Below are positions 42,573-52,511 of a stretch of 64,000 nucleotides of DNA, piece after piece. The translations under genes and the position numbers were made by a program. Source of the DNA: Bacillus paralicheniformis (GTDB taxonomy: Bacteria > Bacillota > Bacilli > Bacillales > Bacillaceae). The notes under the pieces were generated by a model, which saw only the letters and a list, made by a program, of their open reading frames with translations, searched no databases and was not told where the DNA came from. Position 1 is the first letter of the stretch, and each line of letters begins with the position of its first letter. The stretch covers positions 62,001 through 126,000 of the forward strand of contig NZ_LBMN02000005.1 of NCBI RefSeq assembly GCF_001042485.2, written 5' to 3'.

Positions 42573-43907
42573 ATGAAACAACAAGCAAAAAAAGGAGATT
42601 TAAAATGGTGGCAGCTCTCCATGATCGGGGTCGGCTGCACAATTGGAACGGGGTTTTTTCTCGGCTCAAGCATCGCCATTAAGAAAAGCGGCTTTTCCGT
42701 ATTGGCCGCCTTTCTTCTTGCTGCCCTTGGCACTTTTCTTGTCTTTCAGCAGCTGGCGAAATTAACGGCGGATCATCCTGTTGAAGGGTCTTTTTGTTCT
42801 TACGCCAGAGAGGCCTTCGGCAATTGGGCGGGGTTTAGCAATGGCTGGGTCTACTGGTCATCGGAAATGCTGATTATCGGGAGTCAGCTGACGGCGATCT
42901 CCCTGTTTACACGCCATTGGTTTAACCAGGTTCCACTGTGGGTGTTCGCCTCCATTTATGCGGTTCTCGGACTGATCGTCATTTTCACAGGGCGCAGCAG
43001 TTTTGAAAAAACGGAAAACATACTGGCCGTGTTGAAAACGGCGGCCATTTTAATGTTTATCATCATCGCTGTCTTGGCATTGTGCGGGCTACTGCCCGGA
43101 AAAACGCCTGACGCGCAGTTCCCTGACCGTGTTCACGAATTGTTCCCTTTCGGCTTTATGGGATTGTGGACGGGGTTGATTTACACATTTTACGCCTATG
43201 GAGGAATCGAAGTCATGGGTCTGATGGCGATTCACTTAAAAGACCCGAAAGATTCATCAAAATCAGGCAGCCTGATGCTCATAACCCTTGCTGTGATTTA
43301 CATCGCATCGATCGGGCTGGCCATGCTCCTTGTCCCCCGCGGGGCATTTACCGAACAGAACAGCCCGTTTATTACGTCATTAAAAGACTTTCATCTCGAT
43401 TTGATCATGGATATTTTCAACGGCATTTTTATTATCGCCGGTTTTTCAACGCTGACCGCTTCCTTGTTCGCCGTCACCACACTGATGGGAACAATGGCGA
43501 AAAACGGAGATGCTCCGGCCTGCTTTGCGAAAAAAGAAAAGGCGAAAGTATCGTGGCCGGCACTCGGCCTGACAGTGCTCGTTCTCGCTGCTTCCATCGT
43601 CCTGTCGCTGCTTTTGCCGAAGCAGCTTTATGAACACATGACGACGGCCGCCAGCTTAATGCTGCTCTATAACTGGATGTTCATCCTGTTTTCCAGCAAA
43701 AAGCTTACAAAACCGAAAATGAAAGGGAATGTCCAGATTGTCACAGCGCTCGTCCTGATTTTATTTGCCGTTTCGGGTACGTTATTTGAAAAAAACAGCA
43801 GGCCCGGTTTTTTTGTGAGCCTTCTGTTTCTTGCCGTTATTGCTGTTGTGACGATGCTGATGAAAAAAAGGTGGGCGCATCAGGAAGAGAAAAACGGGCA
43901 GACCTGA
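42573..43907 (+). CDS. ycgH: Amino-acid permease YcgH (APC family)
   Basis: This 444-residue membrane protein has about 12 helices. The APC-family start GVGCTIGTGFFLGSSIAI lies near residue 20, and a Glu-containing helix 3 (VEGSFCSYAREAFGNWAGFS) follows near 70. It should import an amino acid with protons; specificity is unknown. ATG 42573 follows GAGGGG. Its TGA stop abuts the stop of the convergent ycgF in the palindrome TGATCA, with no room for a terminator between them. Confidence 0.9.
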   Translation: MKQQAKKGDLKWWQLSMIGVGCTIGTGFFLGSSIAIKKSGFSVLAAFLLAALGTFLVFQQLAKLTADHPVEGSFCSYAREAFGNWAGFSNGWVYWSSEMLIIGSQLTAISLFTRHWFNQVPLWVFASIYAVLGLIVIFTGRSSFEKTENILAVLKTAAILMFIIIAVLALCGLLPGKTPDAQFPDRVHELFPFGFMGLWTGLIYTFYAYGGIEVMGLMAIHLKDPKDSSKSGSLMLITLAVIYIASIGLAMLLVPRGAFTEQNSPFITSLKDFHLDLIMDIFNGIFIIAGFSTLTASLFAVTTLMGTMAKNGDAPACFAKKEKAKVSWPALGLTVLVLAASIVLSLLLPKQLYEHMTTAASLMLLYNWMFILFSSKKLTKPKMKGNVQIVTALVLILFAVSGTLFEKNSRPGFFVSLLFLAVIAVVTMLMKKRWAHQEEKNGQT

Positions 43908-44543
43908 TCAGCGCCCCGCCTTCAGCAGTTCGAGCATCCCTTGATAGCCGAAGTAACATCCGAAAACAATCAGGCTGATGCCCGCGAGCCAAGTCGTTGC
44001 CTGGATCATCCGCGGGCTTAAAAATGTTCTGAATGTCCCTGCAAGAAAAGACATGGCCAAGTCCCACAGAAAAAGTCCGATTAAAATGCCTGAACTGCAG
44101 ATCAGCAGCTGGTATGATTCGTACGTCTCTACCGTTTTCGCCAAAATGCTACCGTAAATACCGAGCCAGAACATGATGCTTAACGGGTTTGAAAGGGAGA
44201 TCACCAGCCCCGACAAGAAAGATTTGCGGTATGACCCTTTCTCTCCCGCACCTCTCATCAGCGATACTTCCTTCGCCTTGATCAGGCTTTCGATCCCCGT
44301 ATAGGTTAAAACAAAAAAACCAAACAGCCATAAAAATGTTTTTAAAAATGGCGCTGTCAAAAATTGAGCGACGTAGATTAAAGCCATATATAAGACATCC
44401 GCCGTCACAGCGCCAAGTCCAAACAGCCATGCATGAAAGAATCCGCCTTTCATGCCCCTGTCGATCTGCGCCGCATTCACAGGGCCGACAGGTGCGGCCA
44501 ATGACAAGCCCAAAAACACATAACTCAGGAAGATGTTTATCAT
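43908..44543 (-). CDS. ycgF: LysE-family amino-acid exporter YcgF
   Basis: This 211-residue protein has six predicted helices. It starts MINIFLSYVFLGLSLAAPVGPVNAAQI, the classic LysE/RhtB motif with APVGP near residue 17. A second conserved patch, NPLSIMFWLGIYG, lies near 120. It probably exports an amino acid. ATG 44543 follows GGAAGGGGG; a longer open frame from 44783 has no ribosome binding site and looks non-coding. It faces ycgH, an importer of the same class of solutes. Confidence 0.9.
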   Translation of the reverse strand: MINIFLSYVFLGLSLAAPVGPVNAAQIDRGMKGGFFHAWLFGLGAVTADVLYMALIYVAQFLTAPFLKTFLWLFGFFVLTYTGIESLIKAKEVSLMRGAGEKGSYRKSFLSGLVISLSNPLSIMFWLGIYGSILAKTVETYESYQLLICSSGILIGLFLWDLAMSFLAGTFRTFLSPRMIQATTWLAGISLIVFGCYFGYQGMLELLKAGR

Positions 44544-44612
44544 ATCTCGTCCCCCTTCCGCGGATAACTTGTACAATGTATTCAAAAAGAGGACATGATA
44601 GAACAAACAGCT

Positions 44613-44645
44613 AAAAAAGCCTTTTCCCGTATTGGGAAAAGGCTC
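44613..44645 (-). terminator. Terminator of the ldh-lctP operon
   Basis: AGCCTTTTCCC and GGGAAAAGGCT form an 11-bp stem with a 5-nt loop, followed on the minus strand by TTTTTTAG, shortly after the lctP stop. Confidence 0.88.
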
Positions 44646-44649
44646 TTCT

Positions 44650-46281
44650 TTATATGCCAAACTTCGAAAGCGCAAATGTCCAAATGCAAATGATGAAAAG
44701 CAGGACCAAGCTGTATTTAACGGTTTGGCTGAAAAGCTTTGATTCCTGCCCTGTCTCTTGAACCGCGGCTGTTGCAATCGCAATCGACTGCGGTGAGATC
44801 AGCTTGGCCATCACGCCTCCCGCAGTATTGGCAGCAAGCAGCAAGGACGAACTTGTCCCGATTTGCGCTCCGGTGACAGCTTGCAGGTGACCGAATAATG
44901 CATTGTTGCTGACGACTGAACCTGTGATAAACACGCCGATCCAGCCCAATACGGGACTGACGAACGGAAAAATATCTCCTGCTTTGGCGAGCGCCAGTCC
45001 GATGGTTGAACTCAATCCGGCATAATTGGCCAGATTTGCAAAGCCCATCACAAAGCAAATGGTCAGAATGGGAAGCCACAGTTCCTTGACCGTCTCTTTC
45101 AAACTGGAAAGTCCTCCGCGGAAACTAAGGTTTCGGCTCAGCACAATCGTGATGATCACGGCGATCAGTATCGCCGTACCCGTCGCTGAAATGAAGTCAA
45201 GCTTCATCACGGCATCAAGCGGTGCCGGTTCCGGGGCTATCGGCGGCGTTTTCAGCACTTCCCGGTGAAGAAAAGGCATGTTGAATAAAAGCGTCGATTG
45301 TTTCAGCCATCCGCCTTCCTGAAAAAGCCCTTTGAAACCAGGCAGGCTCCACACCGCAATGACAGCGGTCAAGATATAAAACGGAGACCAGGCTTTCATA
45401 ATGTCTGCTGCATGATATTTTTCAGCGGGTTCATGTTCATTCCCGGTTTCTCTGTATATGTGACGCGGCTGCCATTTTTTCAAAAACAGCGCCAGCGCTC
45501 CCATGCTGATTAAAGCGGCCAAAATGTCTGCAAGCTCCGGCCCCAATGCAATCATCGTTAAAGTCTGCACCGCCGTATAGCTTCCGCTTAATACAAGGAG
45601 AGCCGGCAGCGTTTCCCTTATTCCTTTAAACCCGTCCAGTATGAAAACGAGCAGGAACGGGACAAAGAAAGTGATGAACGGCAGCATCAAAGCGAGCGTT
45701 CTGGAAAGCTCAACCGGTGTCAAGCCTCCCATCTGCGCTCCTGTGATGACCGGAATTCCGATCGCTCCAAAGGCGCCGGATGCCGCATTCGCAATTAAAC
45801 ATAGGGATGCTGCTTTCAAAGGTTTAAAACCAAGCTCGACAAGAAGAACGGCGCTGATCGCAATCGGCACGCCGAAGCCTGCCGCGCCTTCCAAAAAGGC
45901 GTTAAAACTGAACCCGATCAGCAATAGCTGAAGCCGCTGGTCAGACGAAATCCCGGCAATGCTCGCTCTGATCACTTTAAACTTTCCGGTTTTGACAGAA
46001 ATTTTGTAAAGCCATACAGCCATCAGGACAATATATCCGATCGGCCAAAGGCCGTTTGCAATTCCAAGTAAAACGGCGGAGACAGCTTTCGCAGCCGGCA
46101 TGTGAAAAAAGAACACCGCTACAATAAAGCTGACCGCCAGCGTCAAAAATGACGCGATGATTCCTTTCATCTTCAGCACGGTCAATGCAAGGAGAAAGAA
46201 AAGAATCGGCAGAATGGCGGCAAAAGCGCTGATAAACAGATTCCCAAACGGATCGTATATCTGTTGCCACATTTTCATCAT
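44650..46281 (-). CDS. lctP: L-lactate permease
   Basis: This membrane protein of about 540 residues has 12-14 helices and exchanges or co-transports lactate with protons. [33 protein letters not shown] (residues 115-147, read in blocks) is the family signature. B. subtilis LctP starts MWEQLYDPFGN, so ATG 46272 ([11 protein letters not shown]) is an equally likely start; three ATGs lie within 10 bp behind GCGAG. It is the second gene after ldh, 40 bp apart, and shares its Rex-controlled promoter. Confidence 0.94.
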   Translation of the reverse strand: MMKMWQQIYDPFGNLFISAFAAILPILFFLLALTVLKMKGIIASFLTLAVSFIVAVFFFHMPAAKAVSAVLLGIANGLWPIGYIVLMAVWLYKISVKTGKFKVIRASIAGISSDQRLQLLLIGFSFNAFLEGAAGFGVPIAISAVLLVELGFKPLKAASLCLIANAASGAFGAIGIPVITGAQMGGLTPVELSRTLALMLPFITFFVPFLLVFILDGFKGIRETLPALLVLSGSYTAVQTLTMIALGPELADILAALISMGALALFLKKWQPRHIYRETGNEHEPAEKYHAADIMKAWSPFYILTAVIAVWSLPGFKGLFQEGGWLKQSTLLFNMPFLHREVLKTPPIAPEPAPLDAVMKLDFISATGTAILIAVIITIVLSRNLSFRGGLSSLKETVKELWLPILTICFVMGFANLANYAGLSSTIGLALAKAGDIFPFVSPVLGWIGVFITGSVVSNNALFGHLQAVTGAQIGTSSSLLLAANTAGGVMAKLISPQSIAIATAAVQETGQESKLFSQTVKYSLVLLFIICIWTFALSKFGI

Positions 46282-46321
46282 CTCGCAATCTTCATGATGT
46301 TAGTATCTTCATGATGTTCAG

Positions 46322-47284
<963 letters not shown>

Positions 47285-47321
47285 TCATCATTCCTTTGCC
47301 GTTTGTTTTAAACTAAGTTGT

Positions 47322-47339
47322 TTGTGAAATTCTTCACAT
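47322..47339. promoter_or_regulatory. Rex box 1 upstream of ldh
   Basis: TTGTGAAATTCTTCACAT matches the Rex consensus TTGTGAAATWWWTCACAA in all but the last positions. Rex represses ldh-lctP at high NAD/NADH. Confidence 0.85.
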
Positions 47340-47344
47340 TAATA

Positions 47345-47362
47345 TTGTGCAATACTTCACAT
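47345..47362. promoter_or_regulatory. Rex box 2 upstream of ldh
   Basis: TTGTGCAATACTTCACAT is a second, slightly degenerate Rex site 23 bp from the first, allowing cooperative repression. Confidence 0.75.
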
Positions 47363-47642
47363 ACTTTTTCAAGTGATATACATTTTTATTTATGTCTATT
47401 TTGTGTCTCCACATATTTCTTCCTTAAATTTGTACATTTTCTGGTAAAAATATTCCTTACAGCTAAAGAAAAATTGGTAAACGTGCTGCAAAAGACTGTT
47501 TTATCTGCAAGTGCATCAGGCCCATTCCAATATATCTTTCCCCTTTTCAACAGTCATAACACCTCTAATCTTCAGCAACATTCAATCATCGCCGGGTATA
47601 ATGCCATCCAAATTAACATTTTAAATATTCAATCTTTTAGTT

Positions 47643-47659
47643 TGTTAGTAAAGCTGACA
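47643..47659. promoter_or_regulatory. TnrA/GlnR box upstream of nasA
   Basis: TGTTA-N7-TGACA fits the TnrA/GlnR consensus TGTNA-N7-TNACA. It lies about 50 bp before the presumed start of transcription (a GATAAA-like -10 at 47692-47697). This is the position at which TnrA activates under nitrogen limitation. Confidence 0.65.
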
Positions 47660-47729
47660 AAAATACTGCCAACCCTATTCTATTTTGTCATGATAAATTC
47701 TAGAATCTATCGGATGGGGAGTGTTGCAA

Positions 47730-48935
47730 TTGAAATTGGCGGATTTGAGGAAGAGCGGACACGCGCCTTCCTTGTTGTCATCTTTTTTATATTTTGATGT
47801 CAGCTTTATGATTTGGGTGTTGCTGGGGGCGCTTGGTGTTTATATTACGGCTGATTTTGATTTATCGCCTTCACAGGTCGGATTGATTGTCGCCATACCT
47901 ACTTTGGCCGGATCGTTTTTCCGGATTGTGCTCGGCATTTTAACCGACCGTTTCGGACCGAAAAAAACGGCTATTGGCGGAATGCTGGTGACGATGATTC
48001 CGCTGATATGGGGGTGGCAGTTCGGTTCATCGGTCGCCGAGCTGTATATCATCGGAATTTTACTCGGTGTGGCAGGCGCAAGCTTTTCCGCATCCCTTCC
48101 TATGGCGAGCCGCTGGTATCCGCCGCACTTGCAAGGCCTTGCCATGGGGATCGCCGGAGCGGGAAACAGCGGAACACTGCTCGCTACGCTATTCGGTCCT
48201 CGCCTGGCGGAGCAAGTGGGGTGGAACGGCGTCATGGGATTGGCGCTGATTCCTCTGACACTCGTGTTATTCAGCTATTTCCTTATGGCAAAAGAACCTC
48301 CGAATCAGCCGGCGCCTAAACCGCTCAAAGACTATTTTGCTGTTTTCAAAGAAAGGGACACTTGGTATTTTTGCCTTCTCTACAGCGTGACATTCGGGGG
48401 TTTTGTCGGCTTGTCCAACTTTTTAAGCTACTTTTTTGCATCCCAGTATGCCGTTCCGGCGGTAAGAGCCGGCGAATTTGTCACAATCGTCGTTGCATCG
48501 GGAAGCTGCCTCCGCCCTGTCGGCGGTTTGATTGCCGATAAAGTCGGCGGCGTGCGTCTGCTGCAATTCCTCTTTATCGGGGTGGCTCTGTGCATGTTCT
48601 CAGTCAGTATGCTCCCGTCTCTTGGCGTTGTCACAGCCGCATTATTTATCGGCATGGGCTGCCTCGGGATGGGGAACGGCGCGATATTCCAGCTTGTACC
48701 GCAGCGATTTCAGCAAGAGATCGGGATGGTAACGGGGGTCGTGGGCGCTGCGGGGGGAATTGGCGGATTCTTCCTCCCGAATATTCTCGGAACGCTGAAG
48801 CAAATCACGGGTACGTATTCAAGCGGATTCCTCACCTTTACCGTTATCGCATTTTTGGCACTCGGACTGCTTTTGCTTGCTCAGGCCGGATGGAAAAAAC
48901 AGTGGAAAACCGAGGAGAAATCAATTCGAATATAA
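47730..48935 (+). CDS. nasA: Nitrate transporter, NasA/NarK type
   Basis: This 401-residue major facilitator protein has 12 helices. It starts [21 protein letters not shown], as B. subtilis NasA does. The nitrate signature is present twice in Gly-rich form ([21 protein letters not shown] and [15 protein letters not shown]). It should import nitrate for assimilation; the TnrA box agrees with that more than with respiration. I chose TTG 47730, 8 nt after GGGGAG; GTG 47721 overlaps the ribosome binding site. No nitrate reductase genes lie in the window, so the gene is separated from the rest of its pathway. A respiratory NarK role is the alternative. Confidence 0.88.
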   Translation: MKLADLRKSGHAPSLLSSFLYFDVSFMIWVLLGALGVYITADFDLSPSQVGLIVAIPTLAGSFFRIVLGILTDRFGPKKTAIGGMLVTMIPLIWGWQFGSSVAELYIIGILLGVAGASFSASLPMASRWYPPHLQGLAMGIAGAGNSGTLLATLFGPRLAEQVGWNGVMGLALIPLTLVLFSYFLMAKEPPNQPAPKPLKDYFAVFKERDTWYFCLLYSVTFGGFVGLSNFLSYFFASQYAVPAVRAGEFVTIVVASGSCLRPVGGLIADKVGGVRLLQFLFIGVALCMFSVSMLPSLGVVTAALFIGMGCLGMGNGAIFQLVPQRFQQEIGMVTGVVGAAGGIGGFFLPNILGTLKQITGTYSSGFLTFTVIAFLALGLLLLAQAGWKKQWKTEEKSIRI

Positions 48936-48940
48936 AGGAA

Positions 48941-48968
48941 GCCGCTCGATTCTTTTCGGGCGGTTTTC
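48941..48968 (+). terminator. Terminator of nasA
   Basis: GCCGCTCGA pairs with TCGGGCGGT (one end G-U pair and one inside) around a 6-nt loop, followed by TTTTCTATT. It lies 6 bp after the nasA stop. Confidence 0.75.
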
Positions 48969-49030
48969 TATTCGGCAAAGTTTGTTTGATCCTTTGGTTA
49001 TCCTGCCCGGACCGTGACTCATGTGAAAAG

Positions 49031-49771
49031 TCACCCTGATCCTCCTGAATGATGAGATGGAGATTCAAGCGCTTTTTCCGCGAATTCCAGTATCCCGCTA
49101 TCGAGCGGATAAAGCCCGTTTGGCTCTTCAGATTTGCGAACCTCCCAAAATCGATCGGCTAAGTCCTCATGTCCCTTAAATGAATGATCAGACAGGCACA
49201 TGATATCCTCCGCAATTTGCTTTCCCCATTCAGACTCAGGCGGCACCTCTTCTTTTAAGCACAGCTTAATCCGCTTGATGATGGAGAGCCATTGCTTTGT
49301 GATAAAATCGTCATTTTCCGCCTTCGGAAGCCTCTCTGCTAAAATCTCAGCCTCCTCTTCAGAGAACGATTCCTTCCATGGTTTATCCCGGGGCTGCCTG
49401 ACGAGCTTGAGAAGGTCTTCCCAGCTCAAGCTTCCTTCGATTTGATACATGTTCAGCAAAGTATTTGTATGCTGCAGGCTCTTCGTCAGCTGTTCAATCT
49501 CCGAGTTCAGGCGCCTTTTATGCATTTTAATGATATTGATGGTATCCAATTGATACCTTAACGTCTTGATATGCTCCAATGAAAATTGAGCAGATTTCAA
49601 GATCAAAATTTTTTCGAGTTCTAACATATCTTCCTTCGAATATTGCCTTCGCCCATTTGACAGTGTCGTGCTCGGTTTTAATAAACCGATTTGATCGTAG
49701 TAGCGGAGCGTCCTTACGGATATCCCCATCATCTTCGCCACCCGCCCGGTTGTCAGTTCTTCTTTCACCAT
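49031..49771 (-). CDS. MerR-family activator with TipAS-like ligand domain
   Basis: This 246-residue regulator has an N-terminal winged helix (TGRVAKMMGISVRTLRYYDQIGLLKP, residues 8-33), then a dimerisation coiled coil to about residue 110. The C-terminal ~120-residue helical domain resembles the TipAS drug-binding domain (WEDLLKLV, later KQIAEDIMCLSDHSFKGHEDLADRFWEVR). Such proteins (TipA, Mta) bind antibiotics and switch on resistance genes by untwisting promoters with long spacers. The divergent CPBP protease gene has just such a promoter, with a 19-bp spacer. ATG 49771 follows GGGAGGGAG. The ligand is unknown. Confidence 0.85.
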   Translation of the reverse strand: MVKEELTTGRVAKMMGISVRTLRYYDQIGLLKPSTTLSNGRRQYSKEDMLELEKILILKSAQFSLEHIKTLRYQLDTINIIKMHKRRLNSEIEQLTKSLQHTNTLLNMYQIEGSLSWEDLLKLVRQPRDKPWKESFSEEEAEILAERLPKAENDDFITKQWLSIIKRIKLCLKEEVPPESEWGKQIAEDIMCLSDHSFKGHEDLADRFWEVRKSEEPNGLYPLDSGILEFAEKALESPSHHSGGSG

Positions 49772-49792
49772 ATCTCCCTCCCAAAATATCGC

Positions 49793-49823
49793 TTGAAGAT
49801 TACGTTACGTCACGATTTAAAAT
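49793..49823 (+). promoter_or_regulatory. MerR-type promoter with 19-bp spacer
   Basis: TTGAAG (793-798) and TAAAAT (818-823) are separated by 19 bp, too long for normal sigma-A use but characteristic of MerR-activated promoters. The spacer holds the near-palindrome CGTTACGTCACG (803-814, 10 of 12 positions), a good operator candidate. It reads toward the CPBP gene. Confidence 0.6.
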
Positions 49824-49854
49824 GATTTTATCTTAAAAACAGGAGGGTTTTGTG

Positions 49855-50541
49855 ATGGAATGGAAAAATCCTTGGAACAAAAAGCAGCTGGTCTGCTTGC
49901 TTTTAATCGCATTTGCAGCTGTTCCGATTTTCATTGAGTATCTATTAAAAAACGCTTTGGATTTGCTTTTGGGCGAAGGCATGCCTTCAGCCATGTTGAT
50001 GGGTATTGCAATGGCGGCCGCTTTTATTTTAAGCCTGTACGATATCGCCTTAAAGCCTGACCGCCTGTCCTGGCGGGAAATCGGAATCTCCCGGTTCGCC
50101 CCTGCATACTGGATTCAAATAGCGGGATGGACGGTTTTTTTAATTGTGATGACGTCTGCCATTATGGAAATCCTGACTTGGTTCGGCGCAGGCTACGAAA
50201 ATACAAAAACAAAAACGATTACTGCCGATCTTTCATGGTTGAACATTGCCATGTCTTTCGCTTCTGCCTGCATCGTTTCTCCCATCTATGAAGAAATGTT
50301 TTACCGCGGCTTTCTTTACCGCTGGTTCCGGGCTGAATTCGGGGTTGTATGGGCACTTGTTGCAAGCAGCGCTCTCTTTATGATCGCTCACATCCCCACA
50401 TATAACACCCTGGCCGTTAACTTTGCAACAGGGCTTGTGTTTGCCTGGACATACGAAAAAACACAATCGATTATACCTGCGATGCTCATCCATAGTTTAT
50501 TTAACGCGATTTTGCTGTTTTTCACAATTTTACTCACATAA
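49855..50541 (+). CDS. CPBP-family intramembrane metalloprotease
   Basis: This 228-residue membrane protein has about seven helices. The protease motifs are clear: EEMFYRGFLYRWFR near residue 145 (paired Glu plus Arg), MIAHIPTYN near 180 (His) and MLIHSLFNAILL near 210 (His/Asn). Relatives cleave prenylated proteins, process bacteriocins or give self-immunity. ATG 49855 lies 8 nt after AGGAGG. It is controlled, by position and promoter, by the divergent MerR/TipAS protein, so it may protect against the compound that protein senses. Confidence 0.87.
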   Translation: MEWKNPWNKKQLVCLLLIAFAAVPIFIEYLLKNALDLLLGEGMPSAMLMGIAMAAAFILSLYDIALKPDRLSWREIGISRFAPAYWIQIAGWTVFLIVMTSAIMEILTWFGAGYENTKTKTITADLSWLNIAMSFASACIVSPIYEEMFYRGFLYRWFRAEFGVVWALVASSALFMIAHIPTYNTLAVNFATGLVFAWTYEKTQSIIPAMLIHSLFNAILLFFTILLT

Positions 50542-50547
50542 TATTGT

Positions 50548-51249
50548 TCAAAAAAGATTCGTCAAATTCGAATACCAGATATTCACCCATATCATGTTGT
50601 CCGTATAAAGCAGGATGCCGATGACGATCATCAGCGCGCCGCCGATTTTCATGAGCATATTCGAATATTTCATAAGCGGCCTGATGTTTCCGATAAAAAA
50701 CGCCATGAGTAAAAAAGGAATGGCAAAACCTAGAGAATATGCGGTGATCATCATGAATGCGCTCCCAAAATCAGGGTTCTGAAAATTTGCATATGCGATC
50801 GTTCCGAATATAGGTCCGATGCATGGCGTCCAGCCCGCCGCAAAAATCATTCCGACAAGCATTGAATTCAACAAGCCTATTTTTCCTCTTCTAAACGAAA
50901 GGCGCCGCTCCTTCATCATGAAAGCCGGCCGGAAAACGCCGAGGAGGAACAGGCCCATGACGACGACAAATATTCCGCCCAGCATGCGGATCAAGTTATG
51001 GTATTGCAAAAACAGCAGGCCAAACGAGCTGGCGGAGAAACCCAATATGTAAAAAATCACAGAAAAACCGGCCAAAAAAGCCGCCGCGTGAATCATCACC
51101 GATTGTTTGATGCGCTTTGCATTTCGGTCTTTCAAATCGCTGACCGAAATCCCGGTGATGTAGGAAATAAATGATGGATACAAAGGCAGGCAGCACGGAG
51201 AAATAAACGACAGGAAACCGCCGCCGAATGCCAGCCATAAAGCGGTCAT
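50548..51249 (-). CDS. CcdA-like thiol-disulfide membrane transporter
   Basis: This 233-residue protein has six helices and moves reducing equivalents across the membrane. The two active Cys are in SPCCLPLYPS near residue 18 and WTPCIGP near 140; the first has an extra adjacent Cys. B. subtilis CcdA (cytochrome c maturation, sporulation) lies elsewhere on the chromosome, so this is a second copy or CcdA-like paralogue. No thioredoxin-like partner is adjacent. It converges on the CPBP gene with only 6 bp between stops. Confidence 0.85.
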   Translation of the reverse strand: MTALWLAFGGGFLSFISPCCLPLYPSFISYITGISVSDLKDRNAKRIKQSVMIHAAAFLAGFSVIFYILGFSASSFGLLFLQYHNLIRMLGGIFVVVMGLFLLGVFRPAFMMKERRLSFRRGKIGLLNSMLVGMIFAAGWTPCIGPIFGTIAYANFQNPDFGSAFMMITAYSLGFAIPFLLMAFFIGNIRPLMKYSNMLMKIGGALMIVIGILLYTDNMIWVNIWYSNLTNLF

Positions 51250-51315
51250 ACACTTCCATCCCCTTCATGTTTATATAATTTTTACCATGCAATTCTCTTT
51301 CTCTAGCATAACATA

Positions 51316-51387
51316 AAAAACCGCCTATCATGGCGGTGATTTTTTGTATATTTGAAGCCGTCGCCAGCTTATCTGGCGGACGGCTTC
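51316..51387 (-). terminator. Two tandem terminators after yceH
   Basis: The first hairpin (354-367 with 373-387, one bulge) lies 14 bp past the yceH stop. The second, ACCGCC-TATCAT-GGCGGT (320-337), has T6 on both strands and is a strong bidirectional terminator before the ccdA-like gene. Confidence 0.8.
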
Positions 51388-51400
51388 TTCACTATCCTTT

Positions 51401-52495
51401 TTAACCGTTTAAAGCGGCTTTTTTCATATTGTCCTGAAGTTCCAATATGCGTTTTGCCCCTTCTTCGCGCAGGCGTTTGTTCTCATCTTCAATCTGCTTC
51501 GTCTCCTGCATGCCTTTGACAATTGTATTCCAAGACTGTTCGATCGTTTCAATATCGATGCTCGGCCTTCCGGACATTCTCGCGATTTCAACGGACTGGC
51601 TCGAAATATTTTCCGCGTTCCGCTTCAGCATTTCGTTAGTGCGGCGGTCGAGTTCGCTCATTGAATCGGCGACAAGCTTTTGGCGCTTGGCGGTAACGGC
51701 CTGGATGATGCCATTTTTGAAAATCGGAATCGTAATGATGAATGCCGAGTTGATTTTTCCGATCAGCTTTGTGTTTCCGCGCTGGAGCAGGCGGATTTGC
51801 GGCGCGGTTTGAATCGCGACCATCCGCGCCATATCGAGATCATACACCCGTTCTTCCAGCGCTTGAATGCCGTTTCGAAGCGTATCAAGCTCCATCTGCG
51901 CCATTTGGTTACCGCTGGCCGCTTTCGCTTCATATTCAGGGATGAGCTGCTGCAATTCTTCTATTTTCATCTGGCCGGCTACGACGTATTTCTCCAGCTC
52001 CACATAGTAATTGAGGTTGCTTTCATACATTTCATCAAGCGTCACGGTCGATTTTGTCATTTCATCTTTATATTTCGAAATTTCGACGTTGATTTTTTCG
52101 ATTTCACCGCCGAGCGTTTGATATTTTTTGAATATTTTCTCGATCATGCTGTTGCCGCGCTTAAATAACTTGGAAAGCAGGCCTTTCTGTTCTTCAAAGT
52201 CATTCTTGTCAAAGCGGTCCATGATTTTTCCGAGCTGCGTCAACATCGCACCTGAATCTGTCACACTGTTCGTTCTCATCATAGAGAGAATGCGGTCTGA
52301 GAACTTGGATATTTCAAGAGCGGGCTCTTTTCCGAATTCTAAAAGCTCCACTTGGTTTTTTACGTCAATTTGCCGAGTCAGAGCTTGCACATCGGGCTCC
52401 CGGCGGAGTTTGGCACGGATGTCTTCCGCTTTTTCAATCGTGATCTCTTCCTCTTTGCTGATATTGATGATGCTTGTTTCATTTGGATTTGCCAT
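51401..52495 (-). CDS. yceH: TelA-family toxic anion resistance protein YceH
   Basis: This 364-residue soluble, highly helical protein of the TelA/YceH family is linked to tellurite and envelope-stress resistance. It has long coiled-coil segments (for example FKRGNSMIEKIFKKYQTLGGEIEKINVEI in parts near residue 130). A conserved C-terminal region has SEDLRRRTNEML-like charged helices. ATG 52495 lies 9 nt after AAGGAGGGAG; a longer frame from 52678 is non-coding in look. It is the last gene of the stress operon that starts at yceC. Confidence 0.9.
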   Translation of the reverse strand: MANPNETSIINISKEEEITIEKAEDIRAKLRREPDVQALTRQIDVKNQVELLEFGKEPALEISKFSDRILSMMRTNSVTDSGAMLTQLGKIMDRFDKNDFEEQKGLLSKLFKRGNSMIEKIFKKYQTLGGEIEKINVEISKYKDEMTKSTVTLDEMYESNLNYYVELEKYVVAGQMKIEELQQLIPEYEAKAASGNQMAQMELDTLRNGIQALEERVYDLDMARMVAIQTAPQIRLLQRGNTKLIGKINSAFIITIPIFKNGIIQAVTAKRQKLVADSMSELDRRTNEMLKRNAENISSQSVEIARMSGRPSIDIETIEQSWNTIVKGMQETKQIEDENKRLREEGAKRILELQDNMKKAALNG

Positions 52496-52511
52496 CAGAG
52501 TGGCTCCCTCC

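Noticed and set aside
44544-44783. N-terminal extension of the LysE-type protein to 291 residues
   Set aside because: The extension overlaps the lctP terminator, looks non-coding and lacks a ribosome binding site; ATG 44543 has a good one.
47318-47797. 159-codon plus-strand frame between ldh and nasA
   Set aside because: It spans the Rex and TnrA sites and overlaps the start of nasA in another frame; composition is typical of AT-rich spacer DNA.
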